Assembly (NCBI GenBank): GCA_037783415.1
Contig: JAZGTN010000069.1
Coordinates: forward strand, 930,001-994,000
Direction of reading: 5' to 3'
Source of the DNA: Leptasterias polaris
Lineage: Eukaryota; Echinodermata; Asteroidea; Forcipulatida; Asteriidae
Length of the DNA stretch: 64,000 nucleotides
Position numbers and translations under genes: made by a program. Shown here in pieces: positions 23,922-35,288 of this stretch. The notes under the pieces are model-generated. The model was not told the DNA's origin and made no database searches. It saw only the letters and a program-made list of their open reading frames with translations. How positions within the stretch are numbered: the stretch's first letter is position 1; the number at the start of each line of letters is the position of its first letter.

Positions 23922-24251
23922 TAGACCATGTAATTACCTTTGTTTACAGAGTAGTGACCTTGTACATTCTAATGCATTTCCTGACGGGCAAGATACTACA
24001 CTGACCAAATGGGAAAATTTACATTTTCTGTCACAATTTTCACATAAATTCAAAAGCAACAGCTGATGTACAGCTTTTGAGATGTCCCCCCTTTCTTCAT
24101 ATCAAAAGTTGAGAAAAATCAGACAATGCAATCTCCATAAAACATACGATTTGTTGTATTCTTCCATTGAGCTGTGTACACATGTGCCTGCAGGAAGTCC
24201 AGGCTCTGTGGCTCTTTTGTAAACATGTGATGTCACAGGTCACATGGTCTA
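23922..24251. repeat. TAGACCATG-ended 330-bp MITE, copy 1
   Basis: Ends are TAGACCATG and CATGGTCTA. Internal blocks such as CCTTTCTTCATATCAAAA and AGTCCAGGCTCT(G/A)TGG recur at 31726-32062 (inverted) and 44474-44798, with a deleted copy at 37580-37755. It lies in the PGRP-A intron. Confidence 0.75.
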
Positions 24252-24948
24252 TAGGATTAGCAAAATCTGTAGGCTCCAATTACCAAACGTATACAGAACC
24301 TTTAATTTTTGCAAATATAGTTGTTTGTCTCATCAAATATTGTGTTGAGCACTCTGTGAATCGAGTGAATTTTGTCACAGAGCACCTTACGTTTAGTATT
24401 CATGTGGTGGTTTTGGATACTGCGTACCCTTGATGAACATGTCGTTTGCGTTGAACATCCCCCCGTGTCAGTGTGATGGATTATGTAGTAGTCCAGGTTT
24501 TCTCTCAAGCTTGACGTTCTCCTTGGAGCTGTGGCCCCCCAAGTGGATCTCGAGACGAAGCTCACATCCGAGCATCCACCTGTACGTGATAGTGGAGTAT
24601 GAGGGATTTGATTTAGATTCTCCTCTGGAGGTAGAATGGATTCTCATACCAATGCTGAGTCGGCTGAAATCCTGGTTGTGCTTTCTATCTTGTAATCTTG
24701 TAATAAACTTTAAAAATGGTGCAACAAGTCCATCAATTCAAAACAAACCAACACCGAAATCGCCTCCTACAGGGCACCAGAGCCAAAATATTTTTATTTT
24801 TTATTTATTTATTTTTTATTTTTTTTATCCCGGGGATAACATTTTATTGCTCTCTGATCAACTTGCATCAACATAGAAAAGAGAATAAATGAAACCTCTT
24901 ATCTTACAGTAAATAATAAGAATTAAACTGGTTACAGTAGGTTACAGT

Positions 24949-26463
24949 AGGTTACAAGAGTACATAATACTTTTTCCATTTCGAATTAAATTTCTGAGAG
25001 GTTCCGTTGACAACTGACAAATATTTCTCGCAAATGTAATATCTCTTCAGGTCTTTTTTAAAAACTACGAAGCAAGGACGTTTGTCGTTCATTTTCATTT
25101 TATAAATGTGAAAACGAGCAATTAAAAGAATAAGATACGGGCATTTGAATGTGTTACCAATAACACCGAACAACATCAACTCGTTGTCTATATACTACGA
25201 GACTGGCCTTGGTCTTTTCCTTGATCCAATCGAAAGTAGAGTTCCAGAAAGAGGTTACATAATAACATTGGCAAAAAAGGTGAATGAGGGATTCCTCTTC
25301 AGTCTTACAAAAGGTACATACATTGGATTTTGTTTTGTTGATTTTGAAAAGAAAGGAATTTGTACCTAAAATCCTGTGTCAAACGGAACTGGAACCATTT
25401 AAGCTTGGAATCAACAGTACATGTAAATGGTACACTAAATACCTGAGACCATTTTGTGAAATCATAATTAATTTGGATTTTCCTTTCCCAGTTGTCCACA
25501 AACTTCCTAACAACTGTTTTAGACTGAACAAAAATGTCAAAAATAATTTACGAGAACCCTTTTTATCACTGAGGAGAACTTGAAAATTGAACGGAAGTTG
25601 GGGGAGAGGAACGAAGTCATTATTTGGCACTAAAACATTATTAAAAGCAACCTTGATAGCTCTAACGATAGCACCAAATTCTAAAAAATTTGTCCGTACT
25701 TTAAACTTAGCCCTAAAATCGTTTAGAGAAAGAAAACCATATCACCAACAAAGAAAACCCCAGCTGACAGCCAGTGGTGATAATGAACACATTTACCCCC
25801 AACCTTGATCAGATTGTTGTACCAAATCGTTGTTTTTTGAACGTCAGAGTGAGTGGATGGTTTATGAATTTGCGTAAATGTCTGCCAAGAGTTACATATA
25901 CGTCAACCCAAAATCTATTCTGATGAAACAAATGTTTATGTACACAAAGATATGTTGAACCACCTTCTAGGTACAGTAAACGATCAATACCAAGTATTTG
26001 ACGAGACAGATAAGCCCAGCCAGTGCTTTCTGAAACAAGGAGTCGACGCAGCCAGGTGATTTTTAAAGCATCTATATATTGGCTCTAACGTCAACCATTC
26101 GTAAACCCCCTAGACTGTAATATTGGATCATCTGGTTTCTAGAAACACGATCAATACCCTTCCAAATAAAATTGAAAAACATAACATTTAAATCTTTCAC
26201 AATGTTGTCGGGAGGATCAGGAATGGTTAGGATAAGATACGTAAGTTTGGACAACGGGAGTGATTTTACTACCGTCACTCTCCCCAAAACAGTGAGATTC
26301 CGTCTAGACCACTGGGAAATAAGTTTACTTAGTTGTAAAATAACCTTATTATAATTCAACAAAACCATGGAATCCAGGTCAGTCGAGAAATTAATACCTA
26401 ATGTATCCTTGGGCCCTACCCATTTAACATTAATATTTAGGCTATACGTGTTGAAGGCCATTG
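24949..26463 (-). mobile_element. Truncated, decayed non-LTR retrotransposon (LINE) reverse-transcriptase remnant
   Basis: The best open stretch (26461-26072) contains LISQWSRRNLTVLGRVTVVK, IPDPPDNIVKDLN and FIWKGIDRVSR, then YSLGGLRMVDV. This is the run of motifs downstream of the polymerase core in L1/Tx1-like ORF2 proteins. Further 3' pieces follow in shifting frames, and 25179-24952 ends with YICEKYLSVVNGTSQKFNSK before a stop, typical of the extreme C-terminus. The polymerase core and endonuclease are absent, so it is a 5'-truncated dead copy. It lies just upstream of PGRP-A exon 24579-24391. Confidence 0.8.
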
Positions 26464-29266
26464 TTTGTGACTGGTCTTCTGTTAATGTTAGTTAAGAACT
26501 TTATGAAATTAATCGGGGCCAATAAGTATTTTTAGTGAACGCTATAGTCATATCGCTCCAGGAACGTCGTCGCCCCTTCAAGGTGGCCCGCCCCTGCAAA
26601 GTTGCCCCAAGCAATGTCACGTGTCCCCCCCCCCCACGCACTAGCCGTTTTGAATGAATAATCACAACATTCAGAAATGAACTACAATTCCGTGTCGTAC
26701 AATGTACATACCATTATTTCAAATGTGACGTCATCGAGCTTATTTGGTTTTTGACCAAAATTGCATTTAGGCCTAAATTAAGTGTACCAATTACAATGGA
26801 ATTTTAAATCGTTTTCAAAGCGAGAGTAGGAACTTGAAAATTTTAATTCCCAAATTTTCCTAAAAGAATATATCTATTGGGAATTGAAAATGAGTGGATC
26901 GCAAAATTTGACTATGAAGCCTGTCTCAAGTTAAGCAAAAGAAATATGCTTAGCAGACAAAAGCTTTATGAAGTTATGCCCTGTATCCTGACTAATCTTA
27001 CTTGAGTTAGCTCGTCCTGTCTGGGAGAAGCATCATGCAGACTAACACCACAAGTCGGATCATGTCCATTTTCAGCTTGGCTATAAAACTGGCGTTTGAA
27101 TTTGAACGTCGTACAAGAACTGCTACGATGAACGTTCAATGTCAGACTGTTAAGAGTCAACAGTGCCACAGACTTTAAATACTGTACGCAGTTGCATTAC
27201 AAAAAAACTATAAAAAACAATAAAAAACAAACAAACAAACTGATTAACCTAGAAAGCCAACAGTGTGGGAAAATGCTATCTGACGTTTCCCATTATGGCT
27301 GCACTGTGTTACCAATGCAGCGGTTAGGCTACAAGTTCAAAGTGTATAGGCTATAGGGCTAATATTGTTAAAATATAGTAATTGTTAACAACAACCCCGA
27401 GTTGAAACTGAGATTGTATGGAAATTTCGGGACAGTCCCCATGACGTGATGTCTCAATTCACTTCGTAGACAGTTCTTGTTATAGCTGTCCAAATCAATG
27501 ACAACTTTGCATATCCCATGGTTGTTAACCCCGAGTTGAAACTGAGATTGTATGGAAATTTCGGGACAGTCCCCATGACGTAATGTCTCAATTCACTATG
27601 TAGACAGTTCTTGTCAATGACAATTTTGCATATACCCAAGCGTCGCGGTCCTGCCGTTTCGATTTCAAACAACTAATACTATAGCTCAGCATGGGCGCGG
27701 CAAAGGCGTGGTGGTGGTTTCAAACCATTCAAGTTCCTGTGATGCTGGTGTAGGCCCCCAGAACAATTTTACGGGATTGTTATAATAATTATTGTGTCTC
27801 CTGAGCTGAGACAGGACGTGCAAACCTCTAAGTTATTCCGTCTGCCAAGTTCACATGTCATTTTCGATGGCCTCCAAAATTTGATCCCAAGAAAGGCAGA
27901 TATGCCAGAAAGCACTGTACTATAACCAGGAGCTTGCAAGCCCCGCTGGCTGAGATTTTGATCACTTTTTTCGTAGAATGATTATCAAACTATTGTGCAG
28001 CACAGCAGGGGATGGATCCGGGCTGGCAGGTTTCCAATAATTCGTCAGCAATTTCACGAAGTGCCCAAAACATAAAAACATAGGAAACTTATTTTCAATT
28101 GACTTTTTGGTTTATTTCGATTTAGTTGGTCAGTATCTAACAATTAACGAAGTTAAATGTCTAAAAATGATTTAATTTCTTAATTATGTTATGTTGATAA
28201 AAGCCAAAAACCCCTAGAACCTGGAATTGTGTTTTCACGAAGAGCCAAAAGTATTTTTGTCATCACTTTGTGATTAAACAGCTTGCACAGTGCCTGGCTT
28301 AATGAGTGCTCAGGCTTTTGTGTTTTCACGAAGTGCAAAAAAGTTTGACCTAAAATGTTTTATTAAAAAGAAACCAAAACCAAAACCTGATTTTGCGTTT
28401 TCATGAGGTCCATAAAAAGTTGGCCTATAACGCGATCGCATGGATTTATCTGCTGGCGTAAGTGCTCCGGCTTTTGCGTTTTCACGCGTCTATCAAAATA
28501 GTTTACACAATGCACGACGCACTGCTCACAGACCGCGTTTTGTACGGTTTTGACGAAGAGACAATCTGTTGAATAATTTCTCATTAATTAAACACGTTTG
28601 GGACCAAATTGAAAACAGATTTATATGATTTCAATGTAAAATTTCAAAGATTGAATTGCGAAGAGTCTATAATTATTATACCAACCAGTAATTTCAAAAT
28701 TACTAGCTTAATAACTTCAAACGTGGTTTTCCCAAACAAATGTTTGGCTGCAGGGGGCTTTTTGTCTCTTCGTGGTGTTGCTGAAGACTCATTGAAACAA
28801 TGACACTCACTTCGAGGTTGAGATATCAGCACATGTGATGGCATGATCATTCTTTGCACAAAGGTATATCTAAAATGCTGAAGGTTGGCCATCATAAAAA
28901 CATAAAAACCATGTTACTATGTTTTACAAATTATGCAACAGCTATATACGGTAGTTTTTATACTTATACAAAACACAGTTTACATAAACATAAGCATGAC
29001 AGACACTGACAAAAATAACAAATTCATTATGTTTGCAAACAAATTGTATTGGTCTTTCGTATATGACTAGTATAGGCCTAACATACCGTTGTCGTTAACA
29101 TGCAAACTGAAATGTGATATAAAACTATTAGCATAAATTTAGTATATATAGGCCCTATAGGGCCTACCAAGTTCCGGTAAAAAAATATTTATATCTTAAA
29201 ATTCCAAACGCAAACCTCAAACGACCAAAGTGGGAGTGGTTTTTTAAATAATTTTTTGCTTATTTG
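26464..29266. repeat. Gene-free stretch with a local tandem duplication and degenerate repeats
   Basis: A ~134-bp unit starting AACCCCGAGTTGAAACTGAG at 27393 is repeated from 27527 with few changes. Between 28040 and 28520 the phrase GTTTTCACGAAG(T/A)GC recurs four or five times amid degenerate ~100-bp units. No gene recognised. Confidence 0.5.
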
Positions 29267-29584
29267 TTATTGCTTCAGAATTATATTAAAGTAGACGGGG
29301 CTCAGAAAGCTTTTAAGCACAACTAATGTCAAGGGACATATATCGAAAATACTGTTCGTATGGCAACTGTGGGCATTTTCAGCCCCAATGGGGGCACGGA
29401 ATTGACGGGAAACTTTAGTCGGTAAAACCCATATCTCTTGGTTTGCTGGCTGAATAATTATGCATTGTTCATTTCCTTCTGCATCCACCCGGAAAAACAT
29501 CGGCAAAATGGCTTCCATACACCCCACTAAGAAAACTCTTTCGTTACGCCCTCCAGTAAATTTGTACCATTCTATACTGTTCAT
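29267..29584 (-). CDS. Unrecognised single open frame, 105 aa
   Basis: An ATG-to-stop frame beginning MNSIEWYKFTGGRNERVFLV with balanced composition (Cys, Trp and Phe spread through), unlike the Lys/Asn-rich noise frames nearby. I recognise no family. It sits 0.4 kb downstream of the PGRP-B stop codon on the same strand. It could be a small gene, an exon, a transposon remnant or chance. Confidence 0.2.
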   Translation of the reverse strand: MNSIEWYKFTGGRNERVFLVGCMEAILPMFFRVDAEGNEQCIIIQPANQEIWVLPTKVSRQFRAPIGAENAHSCHTNSIFDICPLTLVVLKSFLSPVYFNIILKQ

Positions 29585-29967
29585 TCTGTGATTCTACAAA
29601 TCGCGGGAAAGTTTACCTCAAATCTTATACTAAAAACTTTAACACGACCCACTTTTGTACTTTGTTGTATTGTTCAACACAATCCTATTTTATTCAAGTC
29701 AAAAAGTGTAGGATGTGTTGGGTTGATTGCTGTGCTCTGATGATGTAGTCATGTTGGTTCCCATAGCAACATGCATCCGAATAAACATAAACTAACTTAT
29801 AGTCTTTCTTGTTTTCTAGGGTTTCATGTAATTCCTGTTTTCTGTGTACAGTTGTTTTCTATTTTTCGGTATATGTTTATTGGCTTGTTTTACATCTTTA
29901 TATCTGTAAAGCGCCTTTTTATTGTTATTAAAGAAACAATAAATTCTGAGACTGAATCCCACAACAT

Positions 29968-32900
29968 CTAAACATCTGGATGTGACGTCTTGTCGGACTC
30001 GAAGTAGTGAGGCCATTTTCGGATCTCTTTATAGAGGGCCTCGCCTGGGCAGTCCGTGGGGCCGAGTTGCCTCACATCACGGTGACCGCGAAGGACGTAA
30101 TTTATGGTCATGTAGCCTGACTTGGCACCGCACTCATTCAGATCCTTTAAAACCTGCAGTACGCCGGGACTCGGCTAGAAAAAGAATACATAACGAGCCG
30201 TTATATTGTGTCATCTATGTCAAAATGTACGTCTTTTGTTTTTTCCCAATTACTTATGCCAAATTAATTTTAAGAACGATAGACTATTTTTTATACCAGA
30301 ATGGCGCTGTAGTTTCCGATGATAGCTGTGCCGATGGAGTGACTGTTGTAATAAGTGGATCCAGCGTGTGCTCCTACGGTGTCCCAACCACGCCCTATGT
30401 AAACTTTCTCATCGCCACCAATCAGAAAGTTGTATGCAATGTCATCCCAACCTTGGATAACAAACAGAAAACATTAAACATTAAGAGGTTCTCAGTAATA
30501 ACACGTGGTATATCATGAGATCCGGACGAAGGTATACGTTGCGAAGGCTTCAACTTGGAAATCCCCTCCTGTGCTTGTTCCAGTTGAACATGCATTGAGG
30601 TTTTTAATGCACTATTGATGCTTATAATGTTTCTATCAGCTTTTCATGCATGCTTTGCGAAGGTCTCATAACTCTGGCTGTGAACGAGCTGTGTTGAGAA
30701 TTGTTTTTAAAGTGAAATCATAGGCCTACATACAGGGCATTATTGTACAAGTATATTAATTACAGCATTATTACAAAATATTATTGGTAGTGTAACAATA
30801 TTAGCCTAGATACGCACCTCGTGTCACCATGTGGAAACGTTGGAAAGAGCGCATCAGTTTTGAACACTCTTCTTGGGTTGAGCACTGCGGGGAGTCAGTG
30901 TGATGGACCACGGCGTACCCGACCGGGAGCGCCATGTCCTGCCGGCTCTTGGGGGATTTGGCACCCCACTCAGCTCTGGTGACGAACTTCAAATTGCTGC
31001 AAGCGGGTTCTATAATATGGTAGCAGAGAGGAAAATACTCAAATTTGTGATAGTCATTTATGATGGTGCTAAGGGATGCGGACCACTCTATATTACTGCC
31101 ATTGCCGCCCCGGCCTCCCCTCCCACATTCACTCCACACGTGTTCCCCGCACCGAAAGTGCAGTTTTAAGTAGGCCTATGGTGAATGGGTTCTGTGCACA
31201 GTTTGCCCGTCAAGTTTTATTTTATAACAATCGGATATTCACCTCTTCCTTCGAAAAACTGTTTGTAGCCTTCCTCTTGCCCCCCCCCCTCCCCTCCCCT
31301 CCCCCCCTCCCCTCCCCTCCCCTCCCCCCCTCCCCTCCCCTCCCCTCCCCCCCTCCCCTCCCCTCCCCTCCCCTCCCCTCCCCTCCCCCCCTCCCCTCCC
31401 CTCCCCTCCCCCCCTCCCCTCCCCTCCCCTCCCCTCCCCTCCCCGAAAAACCCCACAAAAACCCACTGGTAACATTTTATCATTTCTCTGGTATTATTAT
31501 CGTATTCCACTGAAACCAAAAAGCCAAAATGAACGGTAGTTCACATTTGCAATACACCGATCCATTAAGCCACGCCCATTTCTCTTTGACCAATCACAAC
31601 CGCGAAATCTGATCACCATTTGAGCCGTTTGGTGATCTTTGCACTAATGGTGATCGGGTTTCGCGGCTGTGATTGGTCAACTCGTAAGGAGGCGGGGCTT
31701 AATGGATCGGTCTATTGCTATGGTATAGACCATGTGACCTGTGTGACATCACATATTTACAAAAGAGCCACAGAGCCTGGACTTCCTGCAGGCACAGTTT
31801 GAACGCAGATCAATTAAAGAATACAAAAAAAAAAATGTTTTATGGAGATTGCACTGTCTGATTTTTCTCAACTTTTGATATGAAGAAAGGGGGACATCTC
31901 AAAAGCTGTACATCTGTTGCTTTTGTAACTCTTGAATTTATGTGAAAATTATGACACAAAATGTATATTTTCCCAGATGGCCTGTTCAGTATTTATTGCC
32001 TGTCAGGAAATGCATTAGAATTACAAGGTTACTATTTCTGTAAACAAAGGTAACATGGTCTGTACGGACATAAGGAACATGACATGGAAAGGTATGTTGC
32101 ATGCACCATGCAGTGGCGTAACTAAGGGGGGGGGGGGGGGGGCACGTGCCCCCACCCAATTGATGTCGGTGCCCCCCATTTGAAATCTGAACCTTTGAGA
32201 CTATACAATTACCAGAATATAAAATGTTAAGTTTTATAAACTTTTATGGAGCACTGGTTGCGTATAACTCAATGTTTCAAACTATTTTTCTATTTACACA
32301 TATTTGTTGTACCTTTGCAATGGACAGTTGTTATTTTTACCAACGTCTTCAGAGTACGGTAAATCACGTCCGCAAATTGTATGATGACTCATCGCCCGCG
32401 GGCGCCCCATTCTGCCACAGTTCGCCACATTAAATACGGTACTGTACACATGAAGCTGCACGACGTGCTGGGTGCCGTCGGTTGCATTTATCGTACATGA
32501 GGAAAAGCCATTGCAGACTCTTGAGCTGTGAGAGCATTGATCTAAAATATCTGCTTCATTTGAGAAATTTCTTTGTTCTTCAGTGTATAGAGTATATTAA
32601 ATAGTTTGTCAATAATTAGGTAAAAATTGAAATTGGGGGGGGGGGGGGGCGGATGGGTCAAAACAATTTCGAAAAAAAGATCAAAGGCCTACTGTGCATG
32701 GCCGGCCCCAAGTGTGTAATACTAGATAAATGCTAGTGCCAGTCCTCTAATACATAAATCCCCATAACAAAAAGACTCGCAATCTCTTGTTAACAGTAAT
32801 GATTTATTTCTACATATTCAAACAGTAACTGCATGGTTCTAGATGTGCGAAAAAGAAGAGAGAAAAAAGAAAGAAAAAATAAATAATAATAATCTTTGTT

Positions 32901-33889
32901 CATTATGATGTATTTTATAGACTGGAAAATTAAGGGTTTTTTAAACTTTCATTGTCGGTATTAGTTACAAGTGGCTTTGTTTTTGAAGTTGTTATTTTTC
33001 TATTATTTCTTTCCTGTGTATTCTTGTTAAACTGTTTTTCATTTTACAACCATTTTACATCTCCCATAAACATATTTTTTAAACATTATTAATAGTAAAC
33101 GAAGCGCTGAAAAAGAGCATAAAACATCATTTTGCAAATTGACCATCCCTTTGGTTTAATTGAGGGGCTGTTTGGAACCCGCCATTGCGTAGATTAAGAT
33201 CCAGTTTTTAAAAAGTGCAGAGGAATCTATAGTTGATTTGCCAGCAGTGCCCCCCTAGAAAAAATTGTGCCCCCCCCCCTTGTGCCCCCCCTAAAACTTT
33301 ACCTTAGTTACGCCGCTGCCATAGAGCAACGTTGTACTGACACGAACAGTCTATGTAATGTATGCCTCTGTGTATGGAAATTCTATTTGGTTCTAGGCTT
33401 AACGCAAGGACATAGCGTACCATTTCTGTGCAACCTTAATTGGATCTAAAAAGTTTGAACCAGCCATAGTAGTAACTATTTGAAAAGACAGATCAAACTA
33501 TGAACCGTACTTTTCTACCCTCAGTTGTAAACAATGCATAAAGTCATACAGAAACTGAAATCAGCCGGTATTCCTGCTTCCGCGTGCTCACGCTCTGCCC
33601 TACTGGTCCTTCCACTTAGGTGGGAACAGAGCTCCGCCGAGCCCCACTAGGGTCTCCCTACATTTGCCCTCACACTCCATGCACTCTGTACTTCCTGATC
33701 ACTACAGGTGGGACGCCCGTGGATTGTGCAAGGCTAAGCTAATGCCTGTATAACACTTTGCCATAACTACTTACCATTCTGCATTCTGATGTCGACTTTT
33801 CCAGACATTGGATGGCCTCCTGACACACTGTTCAATTGTGAATAATACAGTATGCAAGCAATCAACACAAAAGGTCGAATCCTGCCCAT
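29968..33889 (-). CDS. PGRP-B: secreted short peptidoglycan recognition protein / predicted amidase
   Basis: Four exons, 33889-33775, 31009-30818, 30451-30297 and 30174-29968, join in phases 1/1/0 to 222 codons ending HPDV-stop. Exon 1 is a signal peptide ([16 protein letters not shown]). The mature domain has the PGRP/amidase-2 landmarks: [15 protein letters not shown] (zinc His74), a C81/C87 pair, [17 protein letters not shown] (catalytic-type Tyr109), GAHAGS with His131, then [15 protein letters not shown] giving His185, Thr194 and Cys196. With all ligands present it should hydrolyse the lactoyl-amide bond of peptidoglycan (N-acetylmuramoyl-L-alanine amidase), presumably outside the cell or in granules. 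It reads AYNF where the other copies read GYNF. Intron 1 holds a polypyrimidine tract, two MITEs and a hAT-like element. Clear paralogue of C and D. Confidence 0.93.
31273..31445. repeat. CCCCT polypyrimidine/polypurine tract in PGRP-B intron 1
   Basis: About 165 bases consist of CCCCT and CCCCCCCT blocks, with pure purine on the gene's coding strand. At the homologous place in PGRP-C intron 1 (39600-39615) there is only a short C-run (TTGCCCCCCAAG), although the sequence on both sides aligns. The expansion is therefore specific to the B copy. Confidence 0.9.
31557..31710. repeat. Palindromic MITE (CCGATCCATTAAGCC ends)
   Basis: CCGATCCATTAAGCCACGCC pairs with its inverse near 31690-31710, and inner arms (TTGACCAATCACA and TGTGATTGGTCAA, then TGATCACCA and TGGTGATC) also pair, so the whole 154 bp can fold into one long hairpin. 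Confidence 0.8.
31726..32062. repeat. TAGACCATG-ended 330-bp MITE, copy 2 (inverted)
   Basis: Same family as 23922-24251 but in opposite orientation; it follows the previous palindromic MITE within 20 bases, in PGRP-B intron 1. Confidence 0.75.
32111..33318. mobile_element. hAT-like element in PGRP-B intron 1
   Basis: Ends CAGTGGCGTAACTAAGG and, inverted, CAGCGGCGTAACTAAGG, followed inward by G- and C-runs at both ends as in the hAT copy at 15595. The sister gene's intron (PGRP-C, about 40530) reads CCATAGAGCAACG without the element, consistent with insertion in B only. I see no clean 8-bp target duplication and no transposase frame. Confidence 0.65.
33568..33749. other. GC-rich conserved block in intron 1, near exon 1 of PGRP-B
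   Basis: A ~180-bp GC-rich block (including GGGAACAGAGCTCCGCCGAG and GTGGGACGCCCGTGGATTGT) lies 25 bases inside intron 1 and is well conserved in the same place of PGRP-C (40763-40941), apart from a ~9-base gap. It has no convincing frame. It may be a repeat, a structured RNA or an intronic regulatory element; I do not recognise it. Confidence 0.4.
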
Positions 33890-34063
33890 AATGATAATAA
33901 TGGTTGACAGTGCAGGATAAATGATAGATTGTCAAGTTATACAGTCGCGTAGGTATGGATGTCGAGAACTCGGCTCGACTGGCAAGGAGACAACTCAAAC
34001 TTGAATATGACAAATTAATGAACAGTCCGCGAGCTTTAAACAAAAAGTATGAAATAGAACAGA

Positions 34064-35288
34064 AACAGCTCGTGACAACCTCGGACAAAGCTAACTCAAT
34101 GGTATTGCCTCTGAATCAAGTTTTCAAGTATGGTAAAATGTTTATCCTTTGTTCCGTACGTGCTTAGTCATGTATGGAAAGTATGAGGAAGTAACAGGGG
34201 AAAAAACATACGGACATAAAAGAACATTCTACAAATGTATTGTGAATCAGTATAGAAGGAAGCTATTATATTAAGTTTGTGCAGCACTACCTCCATGGTT
34301 TCATCATGGAGGAAGTCTGATCCTCGTCCCTCCATGCATGGTTTTACCAGTACTTTTGGGGCTATTACAAAACTACAGCCCTACCCTATACCATCGATGG
34401 CGCATCCTAATTGTGGGGGTTTGGGGGCCTCGAGAAAATTGTCATAATTATATTATCAATAGTACGCCACACTTCATCGAGAAATCTCATACCATTTCCT
34501 TAACATGATGCTGTCGTCATGTATTTTACACCCAATGTTGATTGCAGTTGGTTTTAATGTCAGTTGTGAATTAGGCTCATGGTTTTCAGTGACTTTGTTT
34601 GAAGATAACGAATTTTAATTGAGAGTGAAGTGAAAGTTCCACATCATTATTTGTTTATAAATCATTATTGACAGCCAGGGCAGCCCGAGCCAAATTAGAA
34701 TCGTACTTTCACTTATTAATGTTGATTAAGACAGGGGTTGTAATAACTTTCTTAATTTCTTAAGGCGGCTGTTGGAGCAGGGGCTTGTCCAAAGAGAAGT
34801 TTCATGGAAGCACAATCAGTCAATCGATCAGCCTTCGGTAAAAAGCAAAAAAAACAAAACAATCATGATGCGCATACACAGAAAAGTTACATCATGTCTG
34901 ATTTAAAAACACCAAGAACTGATCAAGTTTTATGAAAAATTGTGTGCAATATTGTGAAATTAAAACTGTGGCTGTTTTGGCTTTAATGATAAATTGTGTG
35001 CAATATTGGTTCGAGACGTTATAGTTGAAATGCTTCACGTTGCTCGAAATCTCATAACTGACTGCGCATTTCGAAGAAATCCAGTTTTATTTGTTCAATC
35101 AATTCCCATCATGAGACTCGTGTACGAAGTTTCAAAGCTACGTCATACCCCACAGGATGGGCATATAACTTTAAAGTTGAAATCACATATATCTTTAAAT
35201 TTGAAATCTCAAACTTACAGAAAAACAAACGAAACTGAAACTTTATGACAAACTAACGAGATGACGTTTATTATCGTAAAACTTCACT
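34064..35288. repeat. Near-identical duplicated block upstream of PGRP-B (partner 41266-42497)
   Basis: Read side by side with 41266-42497, this 1.2-kb block shows only two or three differences (an extra C near 35154 and a single base near 35168). Exon 1 and the sequence just outside differ much more. It ends at GTGGTGTGT, where this copy continues with ~290 bases (35289-35575) absent from the partner. It covers the 5' flank of PGRP-B. Confidence 0.85.

Larger units (their letters stand above)
22860..24579 (-). pseudogene. PGRP-A: divergent peptidoglycan recognition protein locus, only middle exons visible
   Basis: Two exons are clear: 24579-24391 (acceptor ACAG, donor GTAAGG) and 23008-22860. 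They have the same 1/1/0 phases as the other copies and no stops. The first encodes VSFVSRSTWGA and YYIIHHTDTGGCSTQTTCSS, i.e. the first zinc His and the conserved Cys pair. The second encodes [20 protein letters not shown] then [20 protein letters not shown], including the catalytic Tyr. No exon carrying the second zinc His and the Cys (GHRD, DCPG) was found in the 3.4 kb down to RFC2, and no signal-peptide exon upstream. Either the gene is broken, or its outer exons are too divergent or distant to see. Intact frames and splice sites argue against an old dead copy; pseudogene is a working label. Confidence 0.6.

Noticed and set aside
31217..31519. Three overlapping minus-strand frames of Gly/Glu/Arg repeats (GRGGEGRGG)
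   Set aside because: They are translations of the CCCCT tract in three frames; no gene signals.
33771..34088. 105-codon minus-strand frame over PGRP-B exon 1
   Set aside because: It is a different frame from the one starting MGRIRPF, which alone gives a signal peptide and joins exon 2 in phase.
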